In this document: in pieces, positions 1 to 12,112 of the stretch | Layout of the letters: every line of letters begins with the position of its first letter | Position numbering within the stretch: position 1 is the first letter of the stretch | Assembly (NCBI GenBank): GCA_024516155.1 | Contig: JAJJXM010000001.1 | Location: 620,001 to 684,000 of the forward strand | Length of the DNA stretch: 64,000 nt | Direction of reading: 5' to 3' | Origin: Pyronema omphalodes | Taxonomy: Eukaryota > Ascomycota > Pezizomycetes > Pezizales > Pyronemataceae | The notes under the pieces: model-generated | The model's database searches: none | Told to the model about the DNA's origin: nothing | What the model saw: the letters and a program-made list of their open reading frames with translations, nothing else | Program-made: the position numbers and the translations under genes

Positions 1-1702
1 AGTAAAGCAAAGGTAAAGCAAAGCAAAGCAAAGCAGCGCAAATTAACTTCTCATCATCGTTCACCATCGCTCGGCATATTGAAAGAACTGGAGTAAGGTA
101 AGATGGATAACTACCTAGTTAATTGATGCTGTAGTACAGAGCAGAAAATATAATATAGGAACGAAACGGCACCTAGTATTCCTATGCCAAGAATACAGCT
201 CTATAAGCATACATCGTGACTTCATCATCCCTTTTCAACACAGAATTTGTGTCGATAACCCGATATGCAGTACTGCAACGCATAATTCCACAGCGGAAAA
301 TAATATTCCAAGTGCACTTAATACAACCTACAAAAATCACTGCTGAAGCTCAGGATCAGGATAATCCACCTCCATCAACACCTCCAAAAAACCTCACCCC
401 TCCCAAAAAGAAAAAAGAAACATTACCAATCCCAACCCCATGGTCATAACACATACTATATATACTTTTTTTTACATGATAAATGATACAGGATACAACA
501 TCCAAGATCTTGACTCTTCATTACCCCGAGGTCCCGCTGGAGCATGCACTGTTTTTAGGTCTGTATCCTATTCTTCATTACCTCAGCTTCCATCTCATCT
601 TTACATACCGAGTTCTATTTTCTCCATGCATTTATTACTGTAAGTCTGTAACTAGAGTCTAGACATGGTTATTAATTACCTCAAGAACACAATCCTATAT
701 GCTTGTATCATGTCAGGTGCTGTGGGGTTTTTGTAGGTACTGTTGTACAGTTCCCTATTTTATTTCTTCTTATTTCCTGCTTCCTGTTTCCTACCTCTTC
801 CTCCTCCAATTTCCAATTTCCAATCATCAGTTCCAACTCCTAACTCCAGAAATTCCAGAAATTCCAGAAATTCCAGAAACTACAAGCCACAACCATCGGC
901 CCACAGTCTCCGAAGATTCCCTAGCTAGGTAGCTACTTGACAAGCCATGGTGGCCCAGGTATGATATGCCGTGCGCGCGGTCGACACCATTCTCAGTGCC
1001 ATATACATAGTTCCCTCATAGTTCCCTTATAGTTCTCTCATACAGTTCCCTTACACCAGCATACTTTCCTTACACAGTCCGTATACACATATACACATAT
1101 ACACAATAGTTCCGCGATACGCATATATATCTAGTTACTCCAAACCCCATCACTGGCGGCGCCAGCGCTACATAATTCCGTCCTAGCTATGTATACAGTT
1201 TTTCCACACCAGTTCCAGAATCCACACCAGTTCCAGAATGCCGATACATACCTACATAATAGCCAGACCACGTTTCTCGCGGCGTCGTTTCCGCGATTTA
1301 AGAAAGCCTAAGAAAGTTTCGACACCTTTCCGGATACCGTTAGTATGGATTATGTATGTGATGAAAAACCTAGGGGGTTATGGTTAGGAAGTTAGGAAGT
1401 TAGGGGGTTAAGGAGTTACATACATATATGGTGGGAGGACTCTTATGTGCTATGGTGGGGGATTGGGAGAACTGGGAGAACTGGGAGTTACATATGTGCC
1501 ATTGTGCCGCTGTACGCGAAGTTTGAGGGTTTGGCGTATGTAAGACTAAGTGCGGTTAAGCGAAATGGGGGGTGGGGGGGGGGGGGGGAGGTTTAGTATA
1601 CATAATCAACTAGCTACACTAGACTGGACTAGACTGTGATACCGACTGTAACTTATCACCTCTGTAATCAGAATCATGGTGCTCATATCAAAAATTCAAA
1701 AT

Positions 1703-1743
1703 ACTAAACACTAAACACTAAACACTAAACACTAAACACTAAA
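1703..1743. repeat. ACTAAAC 7-mer tandem repeat
   Basis: Five perfect copies of ACTAAAC followed by a partial copy. It resembles neither TTAGGG nor other fungal telomere units and lies inside the window, so it is a microsatellite. Confidence 0.9.
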
Positions 1744-4070
1744 GCTCTAGATGGATGCCCTCCCTTGAAACCAATGAGCACGTTACGAACTCACAGCATG
1801 GGGATGAGTTGAGTTGAGTTGAGTTAAGTTAAGTTACAGACTCACCGGATCTTTATACAGCGATCGATGGTCTATATGATTTACGAAGCTTGGATTGGAT
1901 TGAGGGTTTTCCATGATCTATTTTGTGACAAGTTGCGGAATTCGGGTATATCCTAGAGTCCTAAACTCGAACTCCTGAACTCGAACTCCTAAGCTCGAAC
2001 TTCTAAGCTCGCGGGAAGACTTGCAAGAAACAAAAAAAAAAAAAAAAGAAGCTTCCGAGTCGAGTCGAGTCGAGTCGAGTTGACATTACGGGTTTCAACA
2101 TAACATATCAGGTACCAACTTCAGTATATACTAAGGATGGAAATGTAAAATTAATATTGCACCTATTGTTTCTGTTATACTGTTTGTACTGAGATGGGTA
2201 TTTATGTATGCATGTATGTATGTGGGTACCGATTCTGTTTTGTCTGATGTTGGTTATTAATTGTCTTACGATGTACATCGGTTGTTGTCTCTGTCTGTCT
2301 CTGTATGTCTTTGTCACGGTGCTTGTCTATGGCTGAGAATTTGAGATAGGCTGTTCGTATGATCAATCTCAGCTGAATCGTGTTGGTAAGTTGTGCCCGA
2401 TGTGTCAGTTCCATCGCTTGTATCAGTTCCATCAATTGCATCAATTGCATCAATTATATCAAGTTCCATTTTACCAATAATCCACCACCCCATCAGTCAT
2501 ATCCTTATCCATCCCCTTCTCCTCCTCCTTCTCATGACGCATCATCAATTCTCCATTCTCCGATCCAGGTTCTAATTCGCTTCCGACTTTTTCTGCGCAG
2601 AAAAAGAATTGGGGGTGTGGGGGGTGTAAAATCGGTAAATTGGTACCTTGCATTGTAGCACCTTTCCATTTCGTTCTAGTTTAGTTCTGGCTATGGTTAT
2701 GGTGTGCCTCCACGAGGTTCTACTTCCATCTCATCCCTGTACCCAGTAAAGAACTTGCTCACCACCACCCCCGACGATGATGATGCTGATTGTCGCCGAA
2801 GCTACGACACCTGGAAAGAACTAAATAAATATGTAATTCGTTGCTTCCTTCAGCGTGCTTTGCTTCAGCGTACCTGCTTATCGGCGTACCTGCATGCCAG
2901 TTGTTCATCTTCCCACATATATTACCGTATGTATTATACTTTTGTGCCTCTGTGTCTTTATACCACAGCCAACGAGCGGTGATGTAATTTCCCTAATTTC
3001 CCTCAGTTTTACTTCCTGACTTCATCACTGTGTTTTCTGTGTTTTCTTTCTTTCGCTGCTGTTTTCTGCTGTCACCTCCAGGCTCCGAGGTACGAGGTCT
3101 CCTATGATTTGATCACGAAATCAAACTCAAAATGTCAATTACCGACATGCATACCCTCGAGGCCAACTGTACTGTGATTTGTGGGAGATGAGGTGAGACA
3201 GGTTCCATGTGTCCACTTCTGTTTCTCTGTTCCCACCCACCTTTTCCACTGCCTCTTACAACTTCTAACAGCCTCTGCGTGCTGGCTACAGATTACAGCC
3301 TCCAGGGGAGCGACATCCACGGCCCACCCCGTCATTCCACGCCCTCCCTCCATATCAGTTCAAATAATAATGTATTAATTCAGCACGGTTATTACGCTTG
3401 CATCTAGCAGCGCGTCTTTATCTGTAACTCGCGTATCTGTTTCAACCCATTCTTTCTATTCGCTTGCGTTCGTTACGGGGCGCACGGTCAATCTCGGTGT
3501 ATCATTATGTACCATCATCATCATCATCGTCAGTTCCCCTTTAAATCGCCAGTCCCACTAGTCGGTTGATGTCTGCTGTTCATTCGTGGAAATCTCTGTG
3601 GGGTAGCAGCTCTAGGGGAGTTCTAGTCTGTGCGCCAACGCCCAGCCAAACCTACTGATATGATGCTGCTGCTGCTAAGTTATCAATTACCCGAGTCCAA
3701 TCAGGCCCCTTTTAGGCGCTTTGAAAATGGTACCTGCGTTGGAAGATCTACGGGCGAGGTACGAGTTTCCCATATCCCTGTAGGATATCATCACGCTGGC
3801 CAACGCAAACAGCGATGCCATTTCTCAATTGTTCTGTCCAATCGTCAATCATTCAGCCCAAAAGTGATCGTCTTTGCGCTTCTAAATTTCGAAATTACAC
3901 GAGATCAGAGGAGGAGAAACGCCGTTTCTACTTGGCCAACGCGCAGAGTGCATGTGGGGCTTGTGGGGAGTGCCAAAAGATACCCTTAAGGCTTCAGCAG
4001 CTCCCCAAACCAGCAAAAGCTGATGCATGCTTTCCACAAACCCCTGAACTTTCCAACATCCCCACCGCGT

Positions 4071-4086
4071 TGAAAGCGCGCTTTCA
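4071..4086. promoter_or_regulatory. 16-bp perfect palindrome upstream of SUN gene
   Basis: TGAAAGCGCGCTTTCA is a perfect inverted repeat about 570 bp before the SUN start codon. The GCGC core flanked by AAAG/CTTT loosely recalls cell-cycle (MBF/SBF-like) sites, but matches neither consensus exactly. A regulatory role is inference from symmetry and position only. Confidence 0.35.
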
Positions 4087-4652
4087 TTTCCCATTTCCCC
4101 ATTTGCCAGTAAATAAGCAAATTGGCGCTTTTTTATCGGGAACCCGGCGGGGTGGTGTGAAGGCACCACTGGCCTAATTATCAACGTGTGATGTGAGTTT
4201 TTGCTGGACTTTGGAAATTATATCCTTGCAAACAAAAGATCGGTTAGTAGGTTGGCTCTGCATAGCTTGCGTGGACTGGACTGGCTTCGCTGAATCCCTA
4301 TGTGCCATGGTGTATGTTTGTAACCCTTGTACCACAGCCAATACTGTAAGCCCTCATTGTGCTCCCAGGGTTGTGCGAGGTGCCAGTCCTCCATCATATC
4401 CACCCTCTTATCCCTTCTTTCACTTTGTCCCTCTTTCACTTTCAATCTTCAACCCCGAAAGCTCGAGTGTCGTTCCTTTCTGGAGTCTCTGCACTCCCCA
4501 CATTCATTTTACACGTCCATCGGATTGATTGATTCTCTCTGCGACGACCACAGTTTCAGAAGCCACACCCATCCGTTGATCGAAGAAAAAATAACAGCAA
4601 TACACACACTCTCTCAAAACACGCGATATTGTCACCACGCTCGTTACGAAAG

Positions 4653-6618
4653 ATGCGCTCCACTGCCATTTTTGCCATCTTTTCGCTTCTCCTCGCCGGA
4701 GAGGCAATTGCCCATGACCATGGTGTAATGGGAAAGAGACATGCCCACTATCGTCTCTTCAAGAAGGCCGCCGAAGAGCAAGGCCAGGTTGTTAAGAGAG
4801 GCACCTGCGAGTTCCCCAAGGATGCGGGATTGGTGCCAGTTACACCTGATGCTATGAACGCCGGATGGGCTATGTCGCCCGATCAACCTTGCAGACCGTA
4901 TGTTTATACCCTAAATTATCTCTCAGTAATGCACTTTGCTAATAGGATAATAGTGGACACTACTGCCCCTACGCTTGTCCTCCGTAAGTATTTTTAACGG
5001 TATATTCGACTAAATTTATACTGACCCTGTATTAGTGGACAACTTATGGCCCAATGGAGTCCCAAGGCCACCTCCTACAAGTACCCCGAGTCAATGGTAT
5101 TAACTTTTCCACAGAATTTTGACTGCATTCGCTGATAATGTTAGGATGGCGGGTTGTACTGTGACGATAACGGCCAGATCCACAAGCCATTCCCCGACAA
5201 GCCCTACTGTTACGATGGTGTTGGTACCGTAACTTGCAAAAACAAAGCCCCCAAGCCGGTTGCGTTCTGCCAAACCGTCTTGCCTGGAAATGAAGCCATG
5301 TTGATCCCCACCGATGTTGACCAAGACGCCGTCCTTGCTGTTCCTGACACCAGATACTGGGCAGGAACTGCAGCTCAGTAAGTTGGAAAAATACATCATC
5401 GCTGTGGAAATGTATACTAATCAGCGTTTCAAGCTATTACATCAACCCCCCTGGAGTCAGCCATGAGGAAGCTTGCGTTTGGGGAACTAAGGACAAGCCT
5501 ATTGGTAACTGGTCTCCTTATGTTGCGGGAGCTAACGCCGTCGACTCTGGTGAGACTTTCGTCAAGCTTGGATGGAACCCCATCTACATCGAGCCTGATG
5601 TGAAGTTCCGCAATGTTGTTCCTGACTGGGGTGTCAGAATTGAGGTGAGTGTTGATGATTTCAATCTCCATGGTCAACGCTAACCACTTGATAGTGCGAT
5701 GGTGCCTGCTCCGGACTTCCTTGCGAGATCGACCCCTCCAAGCACCAGGTCAACGAATGCTCCCAGAAGAATGCCCCCGGTGCCGGTGGTGCCAATTTCT
5801 GTGTCGTCGGAGTTCCCAAAGGAGTCACTGCGACTATTGTTGTCTTCAGCAAGGAGGGAGAAAACTCTCCTCACGACGATATCAAGATTGGAAAGCCAAT
5901 TCCCAAGCCCGAGCTCCCCATTTCAGTTCCCAAGGTCGAAGTGCCAAAACCTTCCGAGGTTGTAAAGGCCGTTGAGAGTATTGTACAGAAGCCTGTTCAA
6001 AAAGTACAGGATGTTGTGAAAACCTTAGGCAGCCAGAACGAGTCTGGAAGCCAGGATGCCGAGGAGATTAAGCCCATGAAAGTTGTGTCTTCGACGTATG
6101 TTTCTCCATCTGCATCTTCTTCTTTGTCTTCCCAATCCCCTCCTTCCTCTCCAATGTCTTCCTCTTCCTCTTCCCATGAACCTGCATCTGCACCTGCATA
6201 TGTCCCAGCATCTGTATCTGCTCCTGCTCCTTCATATACCCCCGTTTCTTCTTCATCTCATATCCGCCTTCCCTCCCATGTCAAAGAGAACACACCCCCA
6301 ACATATTCCTCCAGCTCCTCCAACGATACCGAATCCACCGGCTCCGACAGTTCCAGCTACGGATCTAGCCCCAGCTCCACAGCGCAGTACTCCCAGTACT
6401 CTCAATACTCCAAGTACACCTCCGACAAGTCAAGCACCACCATGACTCCGTACTATGCCTCCGCATCCGGCTATCCAGTTGTTCCCACCAACGGCACCAT
6501 CCCTGGAAAGACTGGATCTCCCTCCCCCATCGAGAGCCAGACCTCTGCCGCCAGCTCCACCACTCTTCCAGCTCTTGCAGTGTTCATGGCATTTGCATAC
6601 AGCATTCTTTTGCTTTAA
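4653..6618 (+). CDS. SUN-family (GH132) secreted cell-wall protein
   Basis: Six exons: 4653-4897, 4954-4983, 5036-5096, 5145-5377, 5425-5644, 5695-6618, giving 570 residues. All introns are GT-AG and 47-56 nt. The start ATG is followed by a signal peptide (residues 1-20, ending GEAIA) and a dibasic Kex2-type site (KR at 48-49). The Cys-rich SUN domain follows (roughly residues 50-340), with characteristic runs such as YCPYACPPGQLMAQW, GLYCDDNG and ECDGACSGLPCE. SUN proteins (yeast Sim1/Uth1/Sun4, Aspergillus SunA) act at the wall and septum on beta-glucan; GH132 activity is known from the family, not shown here. The tail (about 400-545) is Ser/Thr/Pro-rich and ends in a hydrophobic stretch (LPALAVFMAFAYSILLL) typical of a GPI-anchor signal, making the protein longer than most SUN members. 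Exon 2 is only 30 nt. Confidence 0.92.
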
Positions 6619-9332
6619 GAAGCGAAAGATGATGCACTTTTCCGAGTTCAGGTTTTTTTTGTCATGATTCCTAATTGGGTTCGTATTCCTGTCGCTCGCA
6701 TATGATGTAATTCTATGCATGATGAGTATAACTTCCACTTTGTATCAAGGATAGCTTGAAATTTTCTGAGAACATTTGGAAGATTTGGCGGAAATTGGAA
6801 TGCCAAACGTTAATAACAAAGGCGTTTTCTTTCTCTTTTTCAAATGTTACATTTTCCTTTTCATGGTTTTTCTTTTTTTTTCTTTCTGATGTGAAACGGA
6901 GGATGGCCTTTTTTTGTTGGTTGAAATGATCGAGTCGCACAGGATACGACCTTTAATTCGAGATTTGTAACTCGTAATTACTAGTTTCATATGGTTACAT
7001 ATGCTGGAAATGGTTTTTTTTTTTCTTTGATGATGATAGCTAGCCTTAGGCTTATGCTGGAAATGTTTTTTGATGATGGCCAGTCTCAGGCTGATGGTAT
7101 GATGAATTTGTAGGGACCTGGTTAACAAAAGTAATGTTTGTATTTGGTGTTGTTTGAATGAGTGGATCTTTCGTAGTATCTGTGATTGTGAGTGTGCAAG
7201 AAGTAAAGATAATTTGCAGGCTGGAAGGAGTGAAAGAAAGCCATCCGGTTAGCAGTAACGTGTGCACTGTCAGCTTACAGCTTCCTCATTTCCATATCCC
7301 GTGTCGATGCAGAGTGGCTCGCGTAGAAGATATTCCAGCTGTAAGCTCGAGAATCGAGTATGTTGACTTGAGCCGTAAAGGCGAAGGCACCAAAGAGGTA
7401 CCTGAAGACAGGAATCAGCCTTGCGTTTCCAATGAGTCCTAAGAAGCCGAAAAAAAAACTCTAAGACTGGACCATGGTGATCTTTAAAGCCCGAAAAATC
7501 CCAAATCTGCCGAAACAAGTTCATAAAGTGTCTCTAGATACTGGTGTTTGGGTGGCAAACATGGAAAATGATTCGGACCTCGAAGTGGTGATGTAAGGCT
7601 TGGTGGTAAAGTACCGCAGGAACAACTAGATAATCAGCCTGTCGTAAATTAAGGCTAACAAGTGCATGGGTTTGCGTTTTGGAGAACTAAATCTTCGTAC
7701 TTTGAAGAGGGGACTAATGTGAGTTAGCAAGTTGAACGAGACGAATCATGTAAGGTGGCGAGGGATTGAAAATAGGTACACGAGAAGCTCCTAGTCTTTG
7801 TAGAGCCTTTCCAAAAGCGTGGGCATCAATTGAAATTGGCTTTGATCAGGCTTTTTCTAACTGTTCAAGTCCCTCCGAGAGTCGGTGGCCATTATTCGGA
7901 AAGTTTGTCGAAAAAAAAGGCTCGATGCTGCTTGGATCGCAGTGTCGTATGATAGATCCCCATACCTAGTTGACTCATTAGACTTGAGAAGAAATTTAGT
8001 TATGAACACTCACCTGTCAGACTCAATGGATAACGTCCAATAACTCTATCGGGGCTGAAAGATGATGGTGAAACAGAAGAAGAAACGAGCCACATTCGAA
8101 GTTGAGCGTCGCAGCTGTTGGGTTTCCATAAACTGAGGGCCGCGATCCCCTATGGTTAGAATAGGGAGCCAGCCATTCTCCACGATAGACCATAATCTAT
8201 CCAACAGAATAGGCCGACGGGGAGTCATTCAATGAAATACCGCGTTACTAGACCGTCGTCAGTCAAGTCATTCAAATCATCAAACCCCCCAACTCCATTA
8301 AAAAGCAGACTCCACATAACACCCTAGAGTCTTTCAAAACAAGGCGCCGTTTATTAGTAATCCAGTCTAGAGCCCCCCAGCGTCAGCCTTCAGTCATAGT
8401 AGTTCGCATCCATCGCGATCTCTCTGCATTAAATCAGCATCCCCAGAACAGTGAACAGCTAACCATAATCTCCAGGAACCCCAAAATGTGCCAACTTCGC
8501 AAGAGCCCAGGAAACTCTGGGGGTCGTCTATTTAAGCCTTTTCGTGGTTGGGTCAAGACTTTTTCCGGATTCATGAGCACGGACAGTTTCGCGCACTGAC
8601 GCCACCCGCCGCCGTGTTCCTAAGCCTGACGTCACAGCAGGGACTCGAAACACGATAGGCGTTAGGCATTAGCTAGGGTTAGGACTTACTGGAGGGGAGT
8701 GAAGTAGGTAAAATGGTATTCATGATTGTTGAAGAATTTGTTTTGTGAGAAGAAGACAGACATGGAGGAGGAAGAGGGAGGAGGGAGGGGAAGGAAAAGG
8801 TGGAGCTGCAAGCTAGCTAGCTTCGGTAGAGGGAAAAGGTGGATATGACACAATTAGCTGTTAATTTACGGGTTAGGAATGCGGCTTATTATCGGCTAAT
8901 GTTTCCTGGATGGAAACAATGAAGATTGGGGGTGCGGTTATCGCCCGCTTCTGAGATTATTCGGTCATTGGGTGACGAAAAATGAGCTGTGTTGATGGTC
9001 TACGGGTTTTGGTTACACCTTTCTACTCGCTTTTATAAATATCGTTACTTCCCCATAGTATATCATAAGTAACATTTAAAACGGCTGTGATTTACTGAAT
9101 AAATTGTTATCAAATTTTGCAAGGCAGGAACTTTCGAGTGATGATTGGTGTTGCCAGTGGGCTGGGCCAGCCCTTGGATGAAATCCATAAGCACAAAATG
9201 GATATGGTTTTTGTTTACTAGTAGTTCATGTAACTTGAAAGAACTTTCAATTTTGTTGTAACAGTGCACCGTGCTCCCTGGCGATAGTTTCTCGTCTTGA
9301 ACACCGGCGGTCTTTCAAGCATCGTGTGGCGT

Positions 9333-9346
9333 TAATGACGTCATTA
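9333..9346. promoter_or_regulatory. CRE/ATF-type palindrome
   Basis: TAATGACGTCATTA is a perfect 14-bp inverted repeat around TGACGTCA, the site bound by fungal bZIP ATF/CREB factors such as AtfA. A second TGACGTCA core is at 8627-8634, about 0.7 kb away. No gene lies within 2.7 kb, so the target, if any, is unclear. Confidence 0.35.
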
Positions 9347-10772
9347 GCATCATCAACTGTCACCGTTATTCCAATCAAAAGTTATCACAGTGGAAGTTTC
9401 GTCCATGATTTTATAAGCAAAATGTTTTCATAGCCATTACATACGAATAAAAAGAAAATAATTTTCTCGATTAATAGTGCCAAAAAAATCCCCTTCCAGA
9501 ACAACCGTCGACGAACTGTATCGTTCCAGGATCCTATGCAATTTCCAGATGCCTAACCATTGAGGGCTTAAAAGAACAATACATGGGAAGGTTTTGTACA
9601 TGTAACGACTTAGTGGTTTCTGGATGGTTTACTCCTTAATTTTCGCTTGGACTTTAAGAGTTGTTGAGCTAGCGAGCTGGTCAATGGCGCGGCTGGGTTA
9701 GGCGACTGGGTATCTGTCACCAACTGAAATACTGTATGTATATACCCATGAAAATCTGGCCCCGTAAATTAGGACTAATATATCTATCTCTTGCTCAGAT
9801 GCAACTAGATTTGTTTTTAATGCTATATAATACTTTGTTTTCACACCGGATGGGCCAGATCTACGATACATAATCCAACCGATATTACTTACCGTGCCAT
9901 TAGAACTTCGGAATACCCAATCTATCTGTTCATATAACCCAGCAACAAACACCCTTGGGTAGAATGAGTCTTGTCATATAAAACTATTTGTCATGTGTAT
10001 ATGGTATCAAGCGCATCCTGATTCCTAAACCTCGAGACTGATGGTCTTTATTGTGATGGTGTTGAACTAGAATGCCACCCAAAACAACCTCCCATTTTCG
10101 GATAATAATCACAATACTTCAGGAGTCATATAGTCAAGAGTCGGAGTCAAGAACCAGTAGGTAGGGCTCGAAGCACCGTGCACACTAGTATAGTCCCACA
10201 ACCAATAAAAGCCGATCAAATGCCCAAGCAAATTTCAATTCCCTACAATATTTCTTCTAATTATTATTCCCTATTCCTATTTCTATTTACATTCCCTCAA
10301 CTGCTGTGATAATCTATGCTTGGGACATTCGGTTAGCGGCTCACATGACCTCAAACGGATATTCCAAGCGGACTGCGACTATGAGTCTTCGAGGGGCCGC
10401 GCCTTCGATTATTTGTACTCAAGTACGTATCTCTGTAACTATTTCAACCCCTTAAAACTAATACTAAACGTATCTAGACATATCTCCGTTTCAATTCCTA
10501 CCAAGCCCATCATAGAAACCGGTGGAATCACATGGAACCTCTACACAGAAAATTGTAGTTTACTCCGAAATATCCAACAAATCAAATAAATCCACGTATT
10601 GTTATACTCCTGAACCTTGGCACAGCCACAGTGACTAATAGATATGGAGCTGTGTGGAGGAAAGTTTTTTATCACCAAAAAGTCGTTACCATGAGTCATG
10701 TGGTATCACCCGATAATGGAAAATAGGACAGGGATTTTCACATGGCGCACCAGAATTGGGGGGACTCGCGAG

Positions 10773-10786
10773 GTGGCTTCGGCCAC
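10773..10786 (+). other. stem-loop with cUUCGg tetraloop
   Basis: GTGGCTTCGGCCAC folds as a 5-bp stem closed by the extra-stable C(UUCG)G loop. CTC upstream and GAG downstream could add three pairs across a bulge. It lies in a GC-rich pocket of the gene desert. No RNA family was recognised. Confidence 0.3.
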
Positions 10787-12097
10787 GAGGACGGGATTAC
10801 GAGTGTTTCATGTAGTCCTGCATAGGCCTTTCAGGCCTCGGTCAGAGTATGATTCAAATCAAATCAAATCCAATGAAATGGGGTACCAAAAAAAAAACTG
10901 AGAGAACAGCCCTAGTCATCCCACATATTCGCACACCAAAAGAATTATCTAGTACATTCCTTTGAAGATCTATATTACTAATTCGGATTCTCAACAAAAA
11001 AAAAATATTCTATTCGGATCTCGTCATTGTTCGGACTTCGGCTTCCTTCTAGCAATTGAGCAGCAACCATACTTTACTGCTCTACATACCATATCAAGAT
11101 GCACAGCCATCTGCCGCGTTATCATATTACGAATACCCTGTAAAAATTATAAGGAACCAATAAGTTTATCGATAAAGAACTAGTTGTACCAGTAGTTCGG
11201 GAATTCCGTGGGTGACCGGTTTCATGACAATTACTCCCCAAGACTCCATCGTGCGTGACAGAACGCAAACTTACTCAACAGCCGCGTAAGGCTGCGGTTA
11301 CCGGAGCTTTTTAGTACTGTGTATTTTTTTTCTTTTGGTAAAGCGGTCTTTCCCTACCGGTCTTTCCTACCAATTCCATGTTTGTCGTGTGCAGGTCCTT
11401 TACGCTAATTAATATAAGTGACACTGTTATAGTGTAACCCATGTCATACTTCTATTTCATTTTTGGGATCCATCGAAATCTTGATACCGGTGCGGACCAC
11501 TTAGTGAATTACCGCCTGATTTTATGATAGCTCGATAAGTAAAGAAGAAAAAGATGATAGAAGATCTATGTATGGTAGGGCATAATCCTGGAAACCTCGC
11601 CGCACTTAAAAAAATTTTGTTGCATAGTATAGAAAATCCCAGCTGAAATCAGTATTGTAGATCCGGGGCCGTTCAAGTTGCCAAGCCATTAGCAATACCG
11701 AGATCATTCTCATCATGATCTAGGACAGGACACCCATCCATCCATCCATCTCTTCTGGTTTCCACAAAACATCTAGCGAATGGCGAACCGGATGGCATTC
11801 TACTTTAGTCCTCTACTATACCACGATCCTTTTTAGATCTGTGCCCGATGAAACCTTTGTAGGCTATGTATGCTTTAAAAACACTTACAGGCTTTGAACG
11901 GGCTTTGCATCCATCCCATCACCTACATACCTGCAAGATGGGGAATTTTGCTTGCTCCATGCTCCATGCTCCATGCTCCTTGCTCCCTGTCTTGCCGCTT
12001 TCGCCACCCGATCATGGATGGGGTAAATAAGGCTGCAGAAAAGAAAAATCACGTTACGATACGCGGACTGATTTCGGATCTGCAAAAATTAACGAGT

Positions 12098-12112
12098 GGG
12101 TGGGTGGGTGGG
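12098..12112 (+). repeat. G3T four-repeat G-quadruplex motif
   Basis: Four GGG blocks separated by single T, followed by TGG. Single-nucleotide loops are known to give very stable parallel G-quadruplexes. The structure is a prediction from sequence. Confidence 0.6.

Larger units (their letters stand above)
1..4652. other. gene-free left flank with simple repeats
   Basis: I see no gene here: open frames are short, overlap on several frames and show no family motif. Visible structure is repetitive. There is an AAAGC-rich start (1-35), an 18-bp direct duplication around CACACCAGTTCCAGAAT (about 1206-1240), a 7-mer ACTAAAC array (1703-1743), a GAGTT/AAGTT pentamer run (1806-1836), a 14-bp unit starting CTCGAACTCCT repeated three times (1966-2007), a GTCGA pentamer run (about 2058-2085) and a G15 tract (1574-1588). 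The last 500 bases before the SUN gene are pyrimidine-rich, as in many fungal promoters and 5' leaders. Confidence 0.6.
6619..11940. other. gene desert, first part
   Basis: No gene is recognised. The first kilobase downstream of the SUN gene is T/A-rich and probably includes its 3' UTR and terminator. Symmetric sites are visible: TGACGTCA at 8627-8634 and the 14-bp palindrome TAATGACGTCATTA at 9333-9346, both with the CRE/ATF core. A GC-rich pocket with a hairpin lies near 10770-10830 in otherwise AT-rich DNA. Minus-strand 9698-9985 and plus-strand 10280-10590 have open stretches with splice-like signals but no recognisable protein. Confidence 0.5.

Noticed and set aside
1703..1743. Telomere-like repeat
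   Set aside because: ACTAAAC is not TTAGGG or its complement and the array is internal and short.
3630..4177. Two overlapping plus-strand frames of about 120 codons before the SUN gene
   Set aside because: They overlap in different frames, show no motif, and the region is likely promoter.
7551..7559. GGTGGCAAA, the yeast proteasome-associated control element bound by Rpn4
   Set aside because: A 9-mer is expected about once in two windows this size by chance, and no proteasome gene is adjacent.
9698..9985. Protein-like minus-strand segment with a GTAAGT donor
   Set aside because: The composition looks protein-like, but it lacks an ATG, is bounded by stops, and I recognise no family; an AT-rich desert of this size yields such frames by chance.
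10280..10590. Possible two-exon small gene (GTACGT donor, TATCTAG acceptor)
   Set aside because: No in-frame ATG start and no recognisable product; the splice-like signals alone are weak.
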